A stretch of DNA of 64,000 nucleotides from the NCBI RefSeq assembly GCF_900090275.1, contig NZ_LT607755.1, forward strand, positions 2,914,001 to 2,978,000, written 5' to 3'. Below are positions 50,101 to 59,834 of this stretch, piece after piece; position 1 is the first letter of the stretch; every line of letters begins with the position of its first letter. The notes below the pieces were generated by a model. That model saw only the letters and a program-made list of their open reading frames with translations. It was not told the DNA's origin and did no database searches. A program made the translations under genes and the position numbers. The DNA comes from Micromonospora zamorensis. GTDB taxonomy: Bacteria > Actinomycetota > Actinomycetes > Mycobacteriales > Micromonosporaceae.

Positions 50101-52575
50101 TCACTGGTCGGCGAGCGCCTCGACGACCGGGCGGGACAGCGCCCGACGGGCGGGCAGCACCGAGGCGAGCAGGGCGGCCAGCACCGCGACGCCGAGGGTC
50201 AGCCCGAGCTGGCCGAGCGGCAGCACCACGTGGAAATCCCCGCCGAGGCGGGTCAGCAGTGCCATCGCGGAGGCGCTGACCCCGGTGCCCAGTCCCACCC
50301 CGAGCACCGCGCCGACCAGCGCCATCAGCACCGCCTCGATGGCGAGCACCGCCCGCATGCGCCCTCGGGTGAGCCCGACCGCCCGCAGCACGGCGTTCTC
50401 CCTGGTGCGCTCGACCACCGACAGGCTCAGCGTGTTCGCCACACCGACCAGGGCGATCACCACGGCCAGGCCGAGCAGCGCGGTGACGAGGACGAGCAGC
50501 ATGTCGACGGTCCCGGTCAGCATCTTCTTGTACGCCCCCTGGTCCATCAGGTTCACCGTCGGGTAGCGGCCCAGCACCGCCTCGATCGCGTCCCGGGCCC
50601 GTTCGGCGCTCACGCCGGTGGCGGGGTCGATCTCGGCCAGGTAACCGCGCTGGGCGGGGAAGAGTGCTGCGAAGTCCTCGTCGGCCATGTCGATGACGTG
50701 CCCGACGGGCGCGCCGTCGGAGCGGGTGTCGTCGGTGACCACGGCGGCCACCCGGAACGACCGGCCCTGGAGGGTCACCGGCGAGCCGACCTGCCAGCCG
50801 CGGGCCTGCGCCAGCTCACGATGGACCAGCACCTGCCCCGGCCCGACCCGGCCGGCGTCGCCGGCGAGCACCCGCTCCAGCGTCCGGCCGACCAGCGCCG
50901 GGTGGGCCGCGCGGATCTCGACGTCGGCGACGACCGTGCTGCGCTGCTCGTGCACCACACCCAACTCGGGGCGGGCGGCAAGCTCACCGGCGAGCGCGCC
51001 AGGCAGATCCTGACCGATACCGCTGACCACGAAGTCGGTCCCGACCTGGGCGTCCACGCTGCGTTCGATGCCGTCCTTGGTGCTGCGGGCACCGACCATG
51101 AACGCCGACACCAGTCCGATCCCGATCACCAGGGCGGTGGCGGTCGCGGCGACCCGCCGCGGATTGCGGACCGTGTTGGCCACCGCCAGCGCTCCGGTCG
51201 CCCCGAACACGCGCCGTGCCGGCCAGCCGAACACCCGGGCCAGGGCCGGGACGAGCACCGGTCCGAACAGGACGATCCCGAAGAAGGCCAGCACCCCGCC
51301 GCCGGCCACCAGGATCAGTTGGCCGGCGCTGGCGGCGCCGACCAACGCCGCGACCCCGATGGCCAACACCACCGCGCCGAAGGTCAGCCGTACCCGGCCA
51401 GCACTCCGGGCGGGCTGCACCGCGGCATCGGTCAGAGCGGCCACCGGGGCGACCCGCGTCCCCCGCCAGGCCGGCAGCAGGGCGGCGCACACGGTCAGCG
51501 CCGTACCCAGCAGCAGCCCGGTCAGGACTGTCGAACCGGACACGGTCAGGCCGCCGGCGACCGGCACGTCCAGTCGGGACATCACCAGCCCCATCCCGCC
51601 GGCGAGGCTCACGCCGAGCAGCACCCCGAGCGCGGAGGCGACCAGCCCCAGCACTGCCGACTCCAGCACGGCGGCCCGGAAGACCTGCCCGCGGGTCGCC
51701 CCGATCAGACGCAGCAGCGCGGTCCGGCGGGTGCGCTGGGCCAGCACGATCGCGAAGGTGTTGGCGATCACGAAGCCCGCCACCACCACGGCGACCCCGA
51801 CGAAGATCAGCAACAGCATCCGGAACTGGTCCACGTTGCGCACCGCGTCCTCGACGGCCTCGTCGAGGATCTGCTGGCGACTCTTCACTGTGGCTTCGGC
51901 GCCCGCCGCGACGCGCACACGGTCGGTCAGCGCCGAGACGGAGGCCCCCGGTCGGGCCGCCACCAGAATGCGGCCGTAGCCGCGCTCGCCGGTGAGAGCC
52001 AGCGCGTCCGGCCCGACCATGCCGACGAACGGACCGCCGACGTCGCGGGCGGTGCCAGCCACGTCGACGGTGCCGACCAGGGTGTACGGGCGGGCCGGGC
52101 CACCGGAACCGCCGACGCGGACCGGCGTGCCGAGCACGAAGCCCTCCTTGGCGACCGTCGGCGCGTCCAGCACCACCTCCCCGGCACGGTCGGGCAGTCG
52201 GCCGGCGACCACGTCGTACGAGCGCAGGGCGTCCTCGGTGGGAATGGCGGCGAGCACGGTGAAGCCGAGCACCGGGCGGCCGTCGACGCCGACGACTCCG
52301 GCGGTGTTGGTCAGCTCACCGGCTGCGGCGGCCACCCCGTCGACCGCGCGCACCTCATCGACCAGGGTCGGGGGCAGCAGCTCACGGCCGGCCGAGTAGA
52401 CGCCCAGGTCGGTGTGGCGGTCGAAGGTGCCGGCCCGCTCGTAGGTGCCGGCGCGCATCCCGTCGACGAAGATCATGGTGCCGGCGACGAACGCGACACC
52501 GAGCACGACGGCCAGCGCGGAGAGCAGCATGCGCAGCGCCTCGGCACGCAGCGAGCGCAGGGTCAGGCGGATCAA
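50101..52575 (-). CDS. ABC transporter permease, FtsX family (duplicated)
   Basis: 824 residues: membrane helices at the N-terminus (LLSALAVVLGVAFVAGTMIFVD), an extracytoplasmic domain, and then the FtsX core (FVGVAVVVAGFVIANTFAIVLAQRTRRTALLRLIGATRGQ). A second half repeats this arrangement, ending in VALVGVANTLSLSVVERTRENAVLRAVGLTRG. Such proteins act with an ATPase partner in lipoprotein or peptide handling; no ATPase gene is adjacent here. Start is a TTG at 52575, with GGGAGCCCCGC in front. The coding end is followed by a terminator. Confidence 0.87.
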   Translation of the reverse strand: MIRLTLRSLRAEALRMLLSALAVVLGVAFVAGTMIFVDGMRAGTYERAGTFDRHTDLGVYSAGRELLPPTLVDEVRAVDGVAAAAGELTNTAGVVGVDGRPVLGFTVLAAIPTEDALRSYDVVAGRLPDRAGEVVLDAPTVAKEGFVLGTPVRVGGSGGPARPYTLVGTVDVAGTARDVGGPFVGMVGPDALALTGERGYGRILVAARPGASVSALTDRVRVAAGAEATVKSRQQILDEAVEDAVRNVDQFRMLLLIFVGVAVVVAGFVIANTFAIVLAQRTRRTALLRLIGATRGQVFRAAVLESAVLGLVASALGVLLGVSLAGGMGLVMSRLDVPVAGGLTVSGSTVLTGLLLGTALTVCAALLPAWRGTRVAPVAALTDAAVQPARSAGRVRLTFGAVVLAIGVAALVGAASAGQLILVAGGGVLAFFGIVLFGPVLVPALARVFGWPARRVFGATGALAVANTVRNPRRVAATATALVIGIGLVSAFMVGARSTKDGIERSVDAQVGTDFVVSGIGQDLPGALAGELAARPELGVVHEQRSTVVADVEIRAAHPALVGRTLERVLAGDAGRVGPGQVLVHRELAQARGWQVGSPVTLQGRSFRVAAVVTDDTRSDGAPVGHVIDMADEDFAALFPAQRGYLAEIDPATGVSAERARDAIEAVLGRYPTVNLMDQGAYKKMLTGTVDMLLVLVTALLGLAVVIALVGVANTLSLSVVERTRENAVLRAVGLTRGRMRAVLAIEAVLMALVGAVLGVGLGTGVSASAMALLTRLGGDFHVVLPLGQLGLTLGVAVLAALLASVLPARRALSRPVVEALADQ

Positions 52576-52722
52576 GCGGGGCTCCCGGTGCAGGTGGCGG
52601 ATCAGACCCCTCCGACGCTATGGCCGGTGTCGGTCCGTCCATCTCCACCTGTGCGCTCGACCTGCGTGCGTCCCGGGTCGCGGTGCACACGTCGGCCGCT
52701 ACGACCCAGGTCGTACGCGGGG

Positions 52723-53388
52723 TCATCCGCCGGGTGTGACCAGCCCGCTCTCGTACGCCAGGACCACCGCCTGGACCCGGTCACGAAGCTGGAGCTTCGC
52801 CAGGATCCGCCCGACGTGGGTTTTGACCGTCGCCTCGGCCACGTGCACCCGGGCGGCGATCTCCGCGTTGGACAGCCCCTGGGCGACCAGCAGCAGCACC
52901 TCCCGTTCTCGCTCGGTGAGCTGCGTCAGCCGGGGGTCGGCGCTCGGGCCGGCACCGAGTTGCCCGGCGAAACGGTCCAGCAGCCGCCGGGTGATCGACG
53001 GGGCCACCACGGAGTCGCCCTGGGCGACCACCCGGATCGCGGCGAGCAGTTCCTCCGGTGGGACGTTCTTGAGCAGGAACCCGCTCGCGCCGGCCTGGAG
53101 GGCCGCGAACGCGTCTGCCTCGGTGTCGAAGGTGGTCAGGACCAGCACCCGGGGCGGGCCGGCGGGCCGGTCGGCGCAGAGCCGCCGGGTCGCCTCCACC
53201 CCGTCCATGGTCGGCATCCGGATGTCCATCACGACGACGTCCGCCTCGGTGCGGGCGAGCACCCGCAGGGCGTCCGCGCCGTCGATCGCCTCGCCGACCA
53301 CCTCCAGGTCGGGCTGGGAGTCCAGCACCATCCGGAACCCGGCGCGGACCAGCGCCTGGTCGTCCACGATCACCACCCGGATCGTCAT
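52723..53388 (-). CDS. NarL/LuxR-family response regulator
   Basis: 221 residues. Receiver domain: IVDDQALVRAGF, phosphoacceptor Asp55 in VVMDIRMP, and LKN near residue 105. C-terminal LuxR helix-turn-helix: LTEREREVLLLVAQGLSNAEIAARVHVAEATVKTHVGRI. It overlaps the sensor kinase by 4 bases, and presumably controls the neighbouring permease gene. Confidence 0.94.
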   Translation of the reverse strand: MTIRVVIVDDQALVRAGFRMVLDSQPDLEVVGEAIDGADALRVLARTEADVVVMDIRMPTMDGVEATRRLCADRPAGPPRVLVLTTFDTEADAFAALQAGASGFLLKNVPPEELLAAIRVVAQGDSVVAPSITRRLLDRFAGQLGAGPSADPRLTQLTEREREVLLLVAQGLSNAEIAARVHVAEATVKTHVGRILAKLQLRDRVQAVVLAYESGLVTPGG

Positions 53389-54608
53389 GCCGCGATCACC
53401 TCCGTTGCCGGCTCAGACGGTAGCGGTAGCCGCACTTCGACCTGCCAGCCCCCGACGGGTCGGGGGCCGGCGGTGAGGCTGCCGTCGTACACCGTCACCC
53501 GTTCCCGCATGCCGAGCAGGCCGTGACCACCCGACGGCGTGGGGCTGACCAGCGGGCGGCCCTGGCCGTTGTCGACCACCCGGACGACGACGGCCTCGGC
53601 GGTGTAGGCCAGACAGACCTCCACGCCGGCGCCGACGCCGGCGTGCTTGAGCGCGTTGGTCAGTCCCTCCTGCACCACCCGGTAGACGGTCAACTCCAGG
53701 CCCGGGGGCAGGGCCGGCGGCGCGCCGGTGACGGTGCTGCGGATGCGCAGCCCGGCGTCGCCGAACCGGGTCAGCAGGTCGGGCAACTCGGCCAGGGCCA
53801 GGCGCCGGTGCTCCGGGTCGGCGGCCACCACGAGCCCGTCGGCCCCGTCGGCGGCGCCACCCGGGCCGGCGTCGCGCAGGACGCCGACCAGCCGGCGCAT
53901 CTCCTCCAGTGCCTGGCGGCCGGTGTCCGCGACCACCTTGACGGCGGTGCGCGCCTGGGCGGGGTCACGGTCGAGCATGAACCGGGCGCCGTCCGCCTGG
54001 ACGATCATCACCGCCATGCTGTGGGCGACCACGTCGTGCAGCTCACGCGCGATCCGGGTGCGCTCCTCGGCGACCGCCGCCCGGGACTCGGCCTCCCGTT
54101 CGCGTTCCAGGGTCGTGGCCCGTTCCTCCAGGCTGAGCACGTAGAGCCGGCGGGTCCGCACGTTCAGCGCCACCAACCACACCGCGCCGGTGACCAGCGC
54201 GTACCACAGCGCGGTGATCCACCACTGGACGACGTGGGGGGTCTGCGCGGCGGCGAGCAGCACACCGACGGCGGCGACCGCGCCGGCCACCACGCCGTCG
54301 CGGAGCCGTTCGCCGTACTTCACCACGCTGTAGAGCGCGATCAGGACGGCGATGTCGTAGACGAGCGGGCCCCACCCGGCGATCACCTGGACCAGGGCGA
54401 GCGCCGCGACCACCACGGTCACCGCGCTCGGGTGGGTGCGGCGCAACACCAGCGCCGCCGCCATTGCCACACCGACCAGGGTGGCCGCCCAGCCGCCGGG
54501 CTGGTTCACCGCCGCGGTCAGGCTGACGAGCGCCACCAGGGCGGACACGGCCACGTCGAAGGCGACGCCGCGCAATGGCCGACCGAACATGGTGCGTCTC
54601 ACGGTCAC
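53385..54608 (-). CDS. sensor histidine kinase, HisKA_3 (NarX-like)
   Basis: 407 residues. Five or six membrane segments at the N-terminus (VSALVALVSLTAA, LVGVAMAAALVL, VTVVVAALALVQVIAGW and others), the phosphoacceptor His in RELHDVVAHSM, and an HATPase domain with VQEGLTNALKHAG, VVDNGQG and GHGLLGMRERV. It pairs with the response regulator downstream. The signal is unknown. Confidence 0.94.
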   Translation of the reverse strand: MTVRRTMFGRPLRGVAFDVAVSALVALVSLTAAVNQPGGWAATLVGVAMAAALVLRRTHPSAVTVVVAALALVQVIAGWGPLVYDIAVLIALYSVVKYGERLRDGVVAGAVAAVGVLLAAAQTPHVVQWWITALWYALVTGAVWLVALNVRTRRLYVLSLEERATTLEREREAESRAAVAEERTRIARELHDVVAHSMAVMIVQADGARFMLDRDPAQARTAVKVVADTGRQALEEMRRLVGVLRDAGPGGAADGADGLVVAADPEHRRLALAELPDLLTRFGDAGLRIRSTVTGAPPALPPGLELTVYRVVQEGLTNALKHAGVGAGVEVCLAYTAEAVVVRVVDNGQGRPLVSPTPSGGHGLLGMRERVTVYDGSLTAGPRPVGGWQVEVRLPLPSEPATEVIAA

Positions 54609-54634
54609 CCAGCGTACGTGCCGGGAGGCCGGGC

Positions 54635-55348
54635 TCAGCCCCCGAGGACCTCACGCATGCGGTCGATCTCGACGGTCTGCTCGGTGGCGACCGAGTTGGC
54701 GAACTCGTTGAGCGTCAGGTCGGAACCGACCGTGAGCAGGTTGGTGGCCATCTCGATGGCGCCCTCGTGATGCTCGGTCATCATCCGCACGAAGAGCCGG
54801 TCGAAGTCCGCACCACGGGTCGCGGCGAGCTGCCGCATCGCCTCGGGCGTCTGCATGCCCCGCATGGTGCCGTGGTCGTGCCCCTGGACCTCCGCCGGGA
54901 GCCCGCGGGTCTGGAGCCAGCCCCGCATCATGCCCATCTCCGGCCCCTGGCTGGCGCGAATGCGGTCGGCGAGCGCGCGGATGTCGGGGTCGGCGGCCCG
55001 GTCGGGGGCGAGTTCCGCCATCGCCAGAGCCTGCGCGTGGTGCGGGATCATCATCCGCACGAACCAGACGTCCAACGAGTTGTGCGGCGCCGGGCCGGCG
55101 TCGCGGACCTCGTGGGCCGCGCGGGTGGTCGCCGCCTCACCCGGGCGACCGGGCGCGATGACGGTCAGGTCGGTGGGCACGGGGCTGGCCGAGGGCGACG
55201 CGGGGGGCGCCGAGGTGGCGGGCGCGGAGGCCGGCCGCGCGGCCCCCGTTGCGGTGTCGTCCCCGGAGCGGATCACGATGAAGGCCACCAGCGGCAGCAC
55301 AAGCGCCAGTGTGACGATCGCCAGGGTTCGGGCACGCCGGTTGGTCAT
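54635..55348 (-). CDS. DUF305 exported protein
   Basis: 237 residues. A hydrophobic N-terminal helix (LAIVTLALVLPLVAFIVI) is followed by a low-complexity Ala/Pro stretch. The DUF305 domain carries the duplicated pattern VRMMIPHHAQALAMAELA and VRMMTEHHEGAIEMATNLL, the His pairs likely binding a metal, often copper. The ATG at 55348 has CAGGGAGTTGCCC. It is divergent from the LVIVD protein, with a perfect CRP-type palindrome in the spacer. Confidence 0.85.
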   Translation of the reverse strand: MTNRRARTLAIVTLALVLPLVAFIVIRSGDDTATGAARPASAPATSAPPASPSASPVPTDLTVIAPGRPGEAATTRAAHEVRDAGPAPHNSLDVWFVRMMIPHHAQALAMAELAPDRAADPDIRALADRIRASQGPEMGMMRGWLQTRGLPAEVQGHDHGTMRGMQTPEAMRQLAATRGADFDRLFVRMMTEHHEGAIEMATNLLTVGSDLTLNEFANSVATEQTVEIDRMREVLGG

Positions 55349-55406
55349 GGGCAACTCCCTGGGGTCGAGGTCATCGCGATGTTATCCATTGAAGAAGACA
55401 CTTTCA

Positions 55407-55422
55407 TGTGACACGGGTCACA
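55407..55422. promoter_or_regulatory. perfect CRP-type palindrome TGTGA-N6-TCACA
   Basis: TGTGACACGGGTCACA lies between the divergent DUF305 and LVIVD genes. It equals the consensus for CRP/FNR-family regulators. Outer GAAGAA and TTCTTC bases extend the symmetry. Confidence 0.7.
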
Positions 55423-55486
55423 TCGACGTTCTTCTCCGGACGGTAAGGTGTCGACCATCGTCTTCCCCTTGCGAAGGGCCTCGCCG

Positions 55487-56932
<1,446 letters not shown>

Positions 56933-56948
56933 GCACCGAAGCACGAAA

Positions 56949-56985
56949 CCGGGCCCGGCCCCCGACCCCTGGGGGCCGGGCCCGG
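56949..56985. terminator. terminator after the LVIVD gene
   Basis: CCGGGCCCGGCCCCC pairs with GGGGGCCGGGCCCGG around a 7-base loop, 16 bases beyond the stop. Confidence 0.8.
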
Positions 56986-57121
56986 CCGTGTTCGGGCAGG
57001 TACGCCCGGTCTGTCTGGTTCCCCGCACGGGGCCGTCAACCGCGCTCCCCCGGGTGCTCGGCCCGGCGATGGTGGGGCTGGTCACGACGGCGGTGCCAGC
57101 GCGGGCGGCAGACCGACCGTC

Positions 57122-58372
57122 ATGCGAACGTCGTCAGACGTGAAGCTTGCCGCCGTCGCCGATGCGCCGCCCGCACCGCCCGAGCCGACCAGGCGCTGGC
57201 GACCCCACCCGCTGGACCTGGTCGCGGTCGTCCTGGCCGTGGTCGGCGCGGCCTGCGCACTGAGCGGGCTGCTGCCCCGCGCGGAGACCACCGCGACAGT
57301 GCACCGGATCCTGCCGCTGCTGCTCTTCCTCGGCACCGTGATCGTGCTCGCCGAACTGACCGCCGTCGCTGGCGTCTTCGACGTGCTGGCCAGCCGGCTG
57401 GCCATCGCCGCCCGGGGCAGGTGGGCTGCCCTGTTCCTGCTCTGCGGCGGGCTGGCCACGGTGACCACCCTCGTGCTCAACCTCGACACCACCGCAGTGC
57501 TGCTCACCCCGGTGCTGCTCGCGCTGGCCCGCAACCTGCGCGTCCCCGCCGCCCCGCTCGCGGTCACCACCGTCTGGCTGGCGAACACCGCCAGCCTGCT
57601 GCTGCCGGTATCGAACCTGACCAACCTGCTGGCCGCCGACCGGGTCGGACTGTCACCCCTGGCGTACGCCGAGCGGATGGCGCTGCCGCAGTTCGCCGCG
57701 GTGGCGGTCACCATGGCGCTGCTCTGGTACGCCTGGTGGCGGCGCGAGCAGCCGGTCGGGGGACGGTTCGTTGCGCCGGCCCGGCACGTACCGGCCGATC
57801 CGGTGCTGCACCGCACCGCGCTCGCCGGATGCCTGCTCTTCGTCGCCGGCATCGTCGCCGGGGTGGAAATCGGGCTCGCCTCCACCGTCGCGCTCGCGCT
57901 GGTGCTGCTCGGCTTCGTGGTCCGGTCCCCCGCCACGTTGCGCCCCGGGCTGGTGCCGGTGCGGCTGCTGCTCTTCGTCACCGGCCTGTTCCTGGTCGTG
58001 CAGACCCTCGGCCGGCACGGGCTGGACGACCTGGTGGGCAACCTGCTGGGCACCGACGGCGGGACGCTGGGCGCGCTGCGCGCGGGCGGCACCGGCGCTT
58101 TGCTGTCCAACGCGGTGAACAACCTCCCCGCCTACCTGGCCGGGGAGTCGGTGCTGCCGGCCGGCGACCACACCCGCCTGCTGGCCCTGCTGATCGGCAC
58201 CAACATCGGCCCGCTGGCCGCGCCTTGGGCGTCACTGGCCACCCTGCTGTGGTTCGAGCGGTGCCGGGCCGTCGGGGTGAGGGTGCCGGTGACCCGGTTC
58301 GTGGTGACCAGCACGGTGCTCGCGGTCACCGGCACCCTCGCCGCCGTCGGCGCGCTGCTGCTGGTCAGCTGA
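57122..58372 (+). CDS. SLC13/ArsB-like permease
   Basis: 416 residues, strongly hydrophobic, with about 10 membrane helices. Segments TTLVLNLDTTAVLLTPVLLAL, NTASLLLPVSNLTNLLAADR and LLSNAVNNLPAYLAGE match the ArsB/NhaD/SLC13 ion-transporter pattern (duplicated N-x-x-N and T-N-L helix ends). The substrate may be arsenite, sulfate or a dicarboxylate; no arsR or arsC gene is near, so the substrate is not assigned. Confidence 0.82.
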   Translation: MRTSSDVKLAAVADAPPAPPEPTRRWRPHPLDLVAVVLAVVGAACALSGLLPRAETTATVHRILPLLLFLGTVIVLAELTAVAGVFDVLASRLAIAARGRWAALFLLCGGLATVTTLVLNLDTTAVLLTPVLLALARNLRVPAAPLAVTTVWLANTASLLLPVSNLTNLLAADRVGLSPLAYAERMALPQFAAVAVTMALLWYAWWRREQPVGGRFVAPARHVPADPVLHRTALAGCLLFVAGIVAGVEIGLASTVALALVLLGFVVRSPATLRPGLVPVRLLLFVTGLFLVVQTLGRHGLDDLVGNLLGTDGGTLGALRAGGTGALLSNAVNNLPAYLAGESVLPAGDHTRLLALLIGTNIGPLAAPWASLATLLWFERCRAVGVRVPVTRFVVTSTVLAVTGTLAAVGALLLVS

Positions 58373-58397
58373 GCGCTCGCGCCGAGCAGGGCCAGGT

Positions 58398-58874
58398 TCA
58401 CCCGGTCGCCCGCCGCACGATGAACATGAGGCAGCCGTACACCACGTTGCGGCTGTGCAGCTCACGCGCCGTCGGGTCGGCCAGCAGCTCGACGATCACC
58501 CCCTCCGGGTCCGTGCCGTCGTGCAGCCGGCCGCCGCAGATGCGGCCCTGCCGGTCGTACGCCCGAAGGACCTGGGGTCGCCCCCGCCAGGCCGGCGGGT
58601 GCCCGCCCGCCGGGTCCGGGCCGGGGCAGGCGGTGGCGTGCGCGAAGACCGGTCCGATCTCCCGGTACGGGCCGGCGGCGCCCGGCGGCGCGTACCCGAA
58701 GAGCAGCAGCTCCTCACCCTCGTCGGCATCGCGCAGACAGCAGCGCAGGGCTTCGCCACCACCGGCTCGGAGCGACTCGACAGGCCGGTCGGCAGCGTCC
58801 CGGCCGGTCCGGCGGACGGTGTCGAGCGCGGCGGCCGGCAGGGCGTGGACGCGGAACGCGGTGCTGTTCGTCAT
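58398..58874 (-). CDS. DUF1203 domain protein
   Basis: 158 residues (MTNSTAFRVHALPAAALDTVR...). The segment ADEGEELLLFGYAPPGAAGPYREIGPVFAHATAC matches the DUF1203 pattern. The C-terminus RAYDRQGRICGGRLHDGTDPEGVIVELL fits as well. Function unknown. Confidence 0.75.
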   Translation of the reverse strand: MTNSTAFRVHALPAAALDTVRRTGRDAADRPVESLRAGGGEALRCCLRDADEGEELLLFGYAPPGAAGPYREIGPVFAHATACPGPDPAGGHPPAWRGRPQVLRAYDRQGRICGGRLHDGTDPEGVIVELLADPTARELHSRNVVYGCLMFIVRRATG

Positions 58875-58944
58875 CGGTCCAGCCTGGCGCGGTGACGGCG
58901 GGAGTGCTGGCGGCGATCGGACCTGACGCTGGGCCGCCGGTCAC

Positions 58945-59775
58945 TCAGTCCCGGTGGACGGCGAGCTGGAGTTCGGTGACTCCCTTCTCGGGGGCGTCCG
59001 GGCAGTAGTCGAGGTAGACCTCCCGGGCGAACCCGTCGGTGCGGTAGCCGTTGTCCTCGATCCACCGGGCGAGGACCTGCATGCTCTCCTCCACGTCGTC
59101 CATTGCACCGTGGTGGATGATCGTCGCGGCGGTGCGCACCGCGGGCAGGTCCACCACCGCGACGTCGGAGGCGGCCTCCGCCCCGACCCCCACGGTCACC
59201 CCGGCGTGCACCACCACCGCGTCGCCGTCGTCGCCGGGGGCCGGCTCGTACCAGGCGATGCTCGGCCCCGCCGGCGTGATCCCTGCTTCGGCCAGCCGAC
59301 GGAACAACTCCGGGTAGAGCGGTTGGATCACCGGGCCGATGTCCTCGCCCTGGTAGCTGGGCGCGACCGCGGTCAGCTCCGCGACGCGGACCGGCGCGAT
59401 CTCCTTGAGTACGACCTCCTGGGTGGTCATCCGACCCTCCGACTCGATCAAACGGAGCCTCGCCTCGACGGCCGTCAACCGGGCGGTGTCGGCAGCCAGC
59501 TGTTCCGCCAGCTGGCTGCGGCGCAGCCGCAGCATGCCGCGCAGCTCGGCCACGTCGACAGCGTCGTCGACGATCGCGCGCACCTGTTCGAGGGTGAGGC
59601 CCAGCTCCTTGAGGGCGATCACCCGGTTGAGCCGGCGCAGCTGGTCGGCCCGGTAGAAGCGGTAACCGGTGTGCGGGTCGACGCTGGCGGGGCGCAGCAG
59701 GCCGATGCTGTCGTAGTGGCGCAGCATCCGCACCGACACCCGGCCGAGTCTGGCGAAGTCTCCGATGGTGAACAT
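58945..59775 (-). CDS. MerR family regulator with GyrI-like effector domain
   Basis: 276 residues. N-terminal MerR helix-turn-helix (FTIGDFARLGRVSVRMLRHYDSIGLLRPASVDPHTGYRFY) and dimer helix (QLRRLNRVIALKELGLTLEQVRAIVDD). The C-terminal 150 residues look like a BmrR/GyrI drug-binding domain (ending FAREVYLDYCPD). Regulators of this type sense hydrophobic drugs and activate exporters. It autoregulates from the dyad at 59795-59809. Confidence 0.9.
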   Translation of the reverse strand: MFTIGDFARLGRVSVRMLRHYDSIGLLRPASVDPHTGYRFYRADQLRRLNRVIALKELGLTLEQVRAIVDDAVDVAELRGMLRLRRSQLAEQLAADTARLTAVEARLRLIESEGRMTTQEVVLKEIAPVRVAELTAVAPSYQGEDIGPVIQPLYPELFRRLAEAGITPAGPSIAWYEPAPGDDGDAVVVHAGVTVGVGAEAASDVAVVDLPAVRTAATIIHHGAMDDVEESMQVLARWIEDNGYRTDGFAREVYLDYCPDAPEKGVTELQLAVHRD

Positions 59776-59794
59776 GGTCCCTCCACGCTCGTCC

Positions 59795-59815
59795 CTGACA
59801 CCGTGTCAGAGTCAA
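59795..59815 (-). promoter_or_regulatory. MerR-type promoter and operator
   Basis: On the minus strand TTGACT (-35, 59815-59810) is followed at once by the dyad CTGACACGGTGTCAG (59809-59795), which sits in the long spacer used by MerR proteins. Confidence 0.7.
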
Positions 59816-59834
59816 GCGTGGCCCGCGGGGCGGT

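Noticed and set aside
50230..53526. A 1098-residue plus-strand open frame across the FtsX permease and response-regulator genes
   Set aside because: Antisense to well-supported genes; the translation is rich in Gln/His/Arg as expected of shadow frames in GC-rich DNA.
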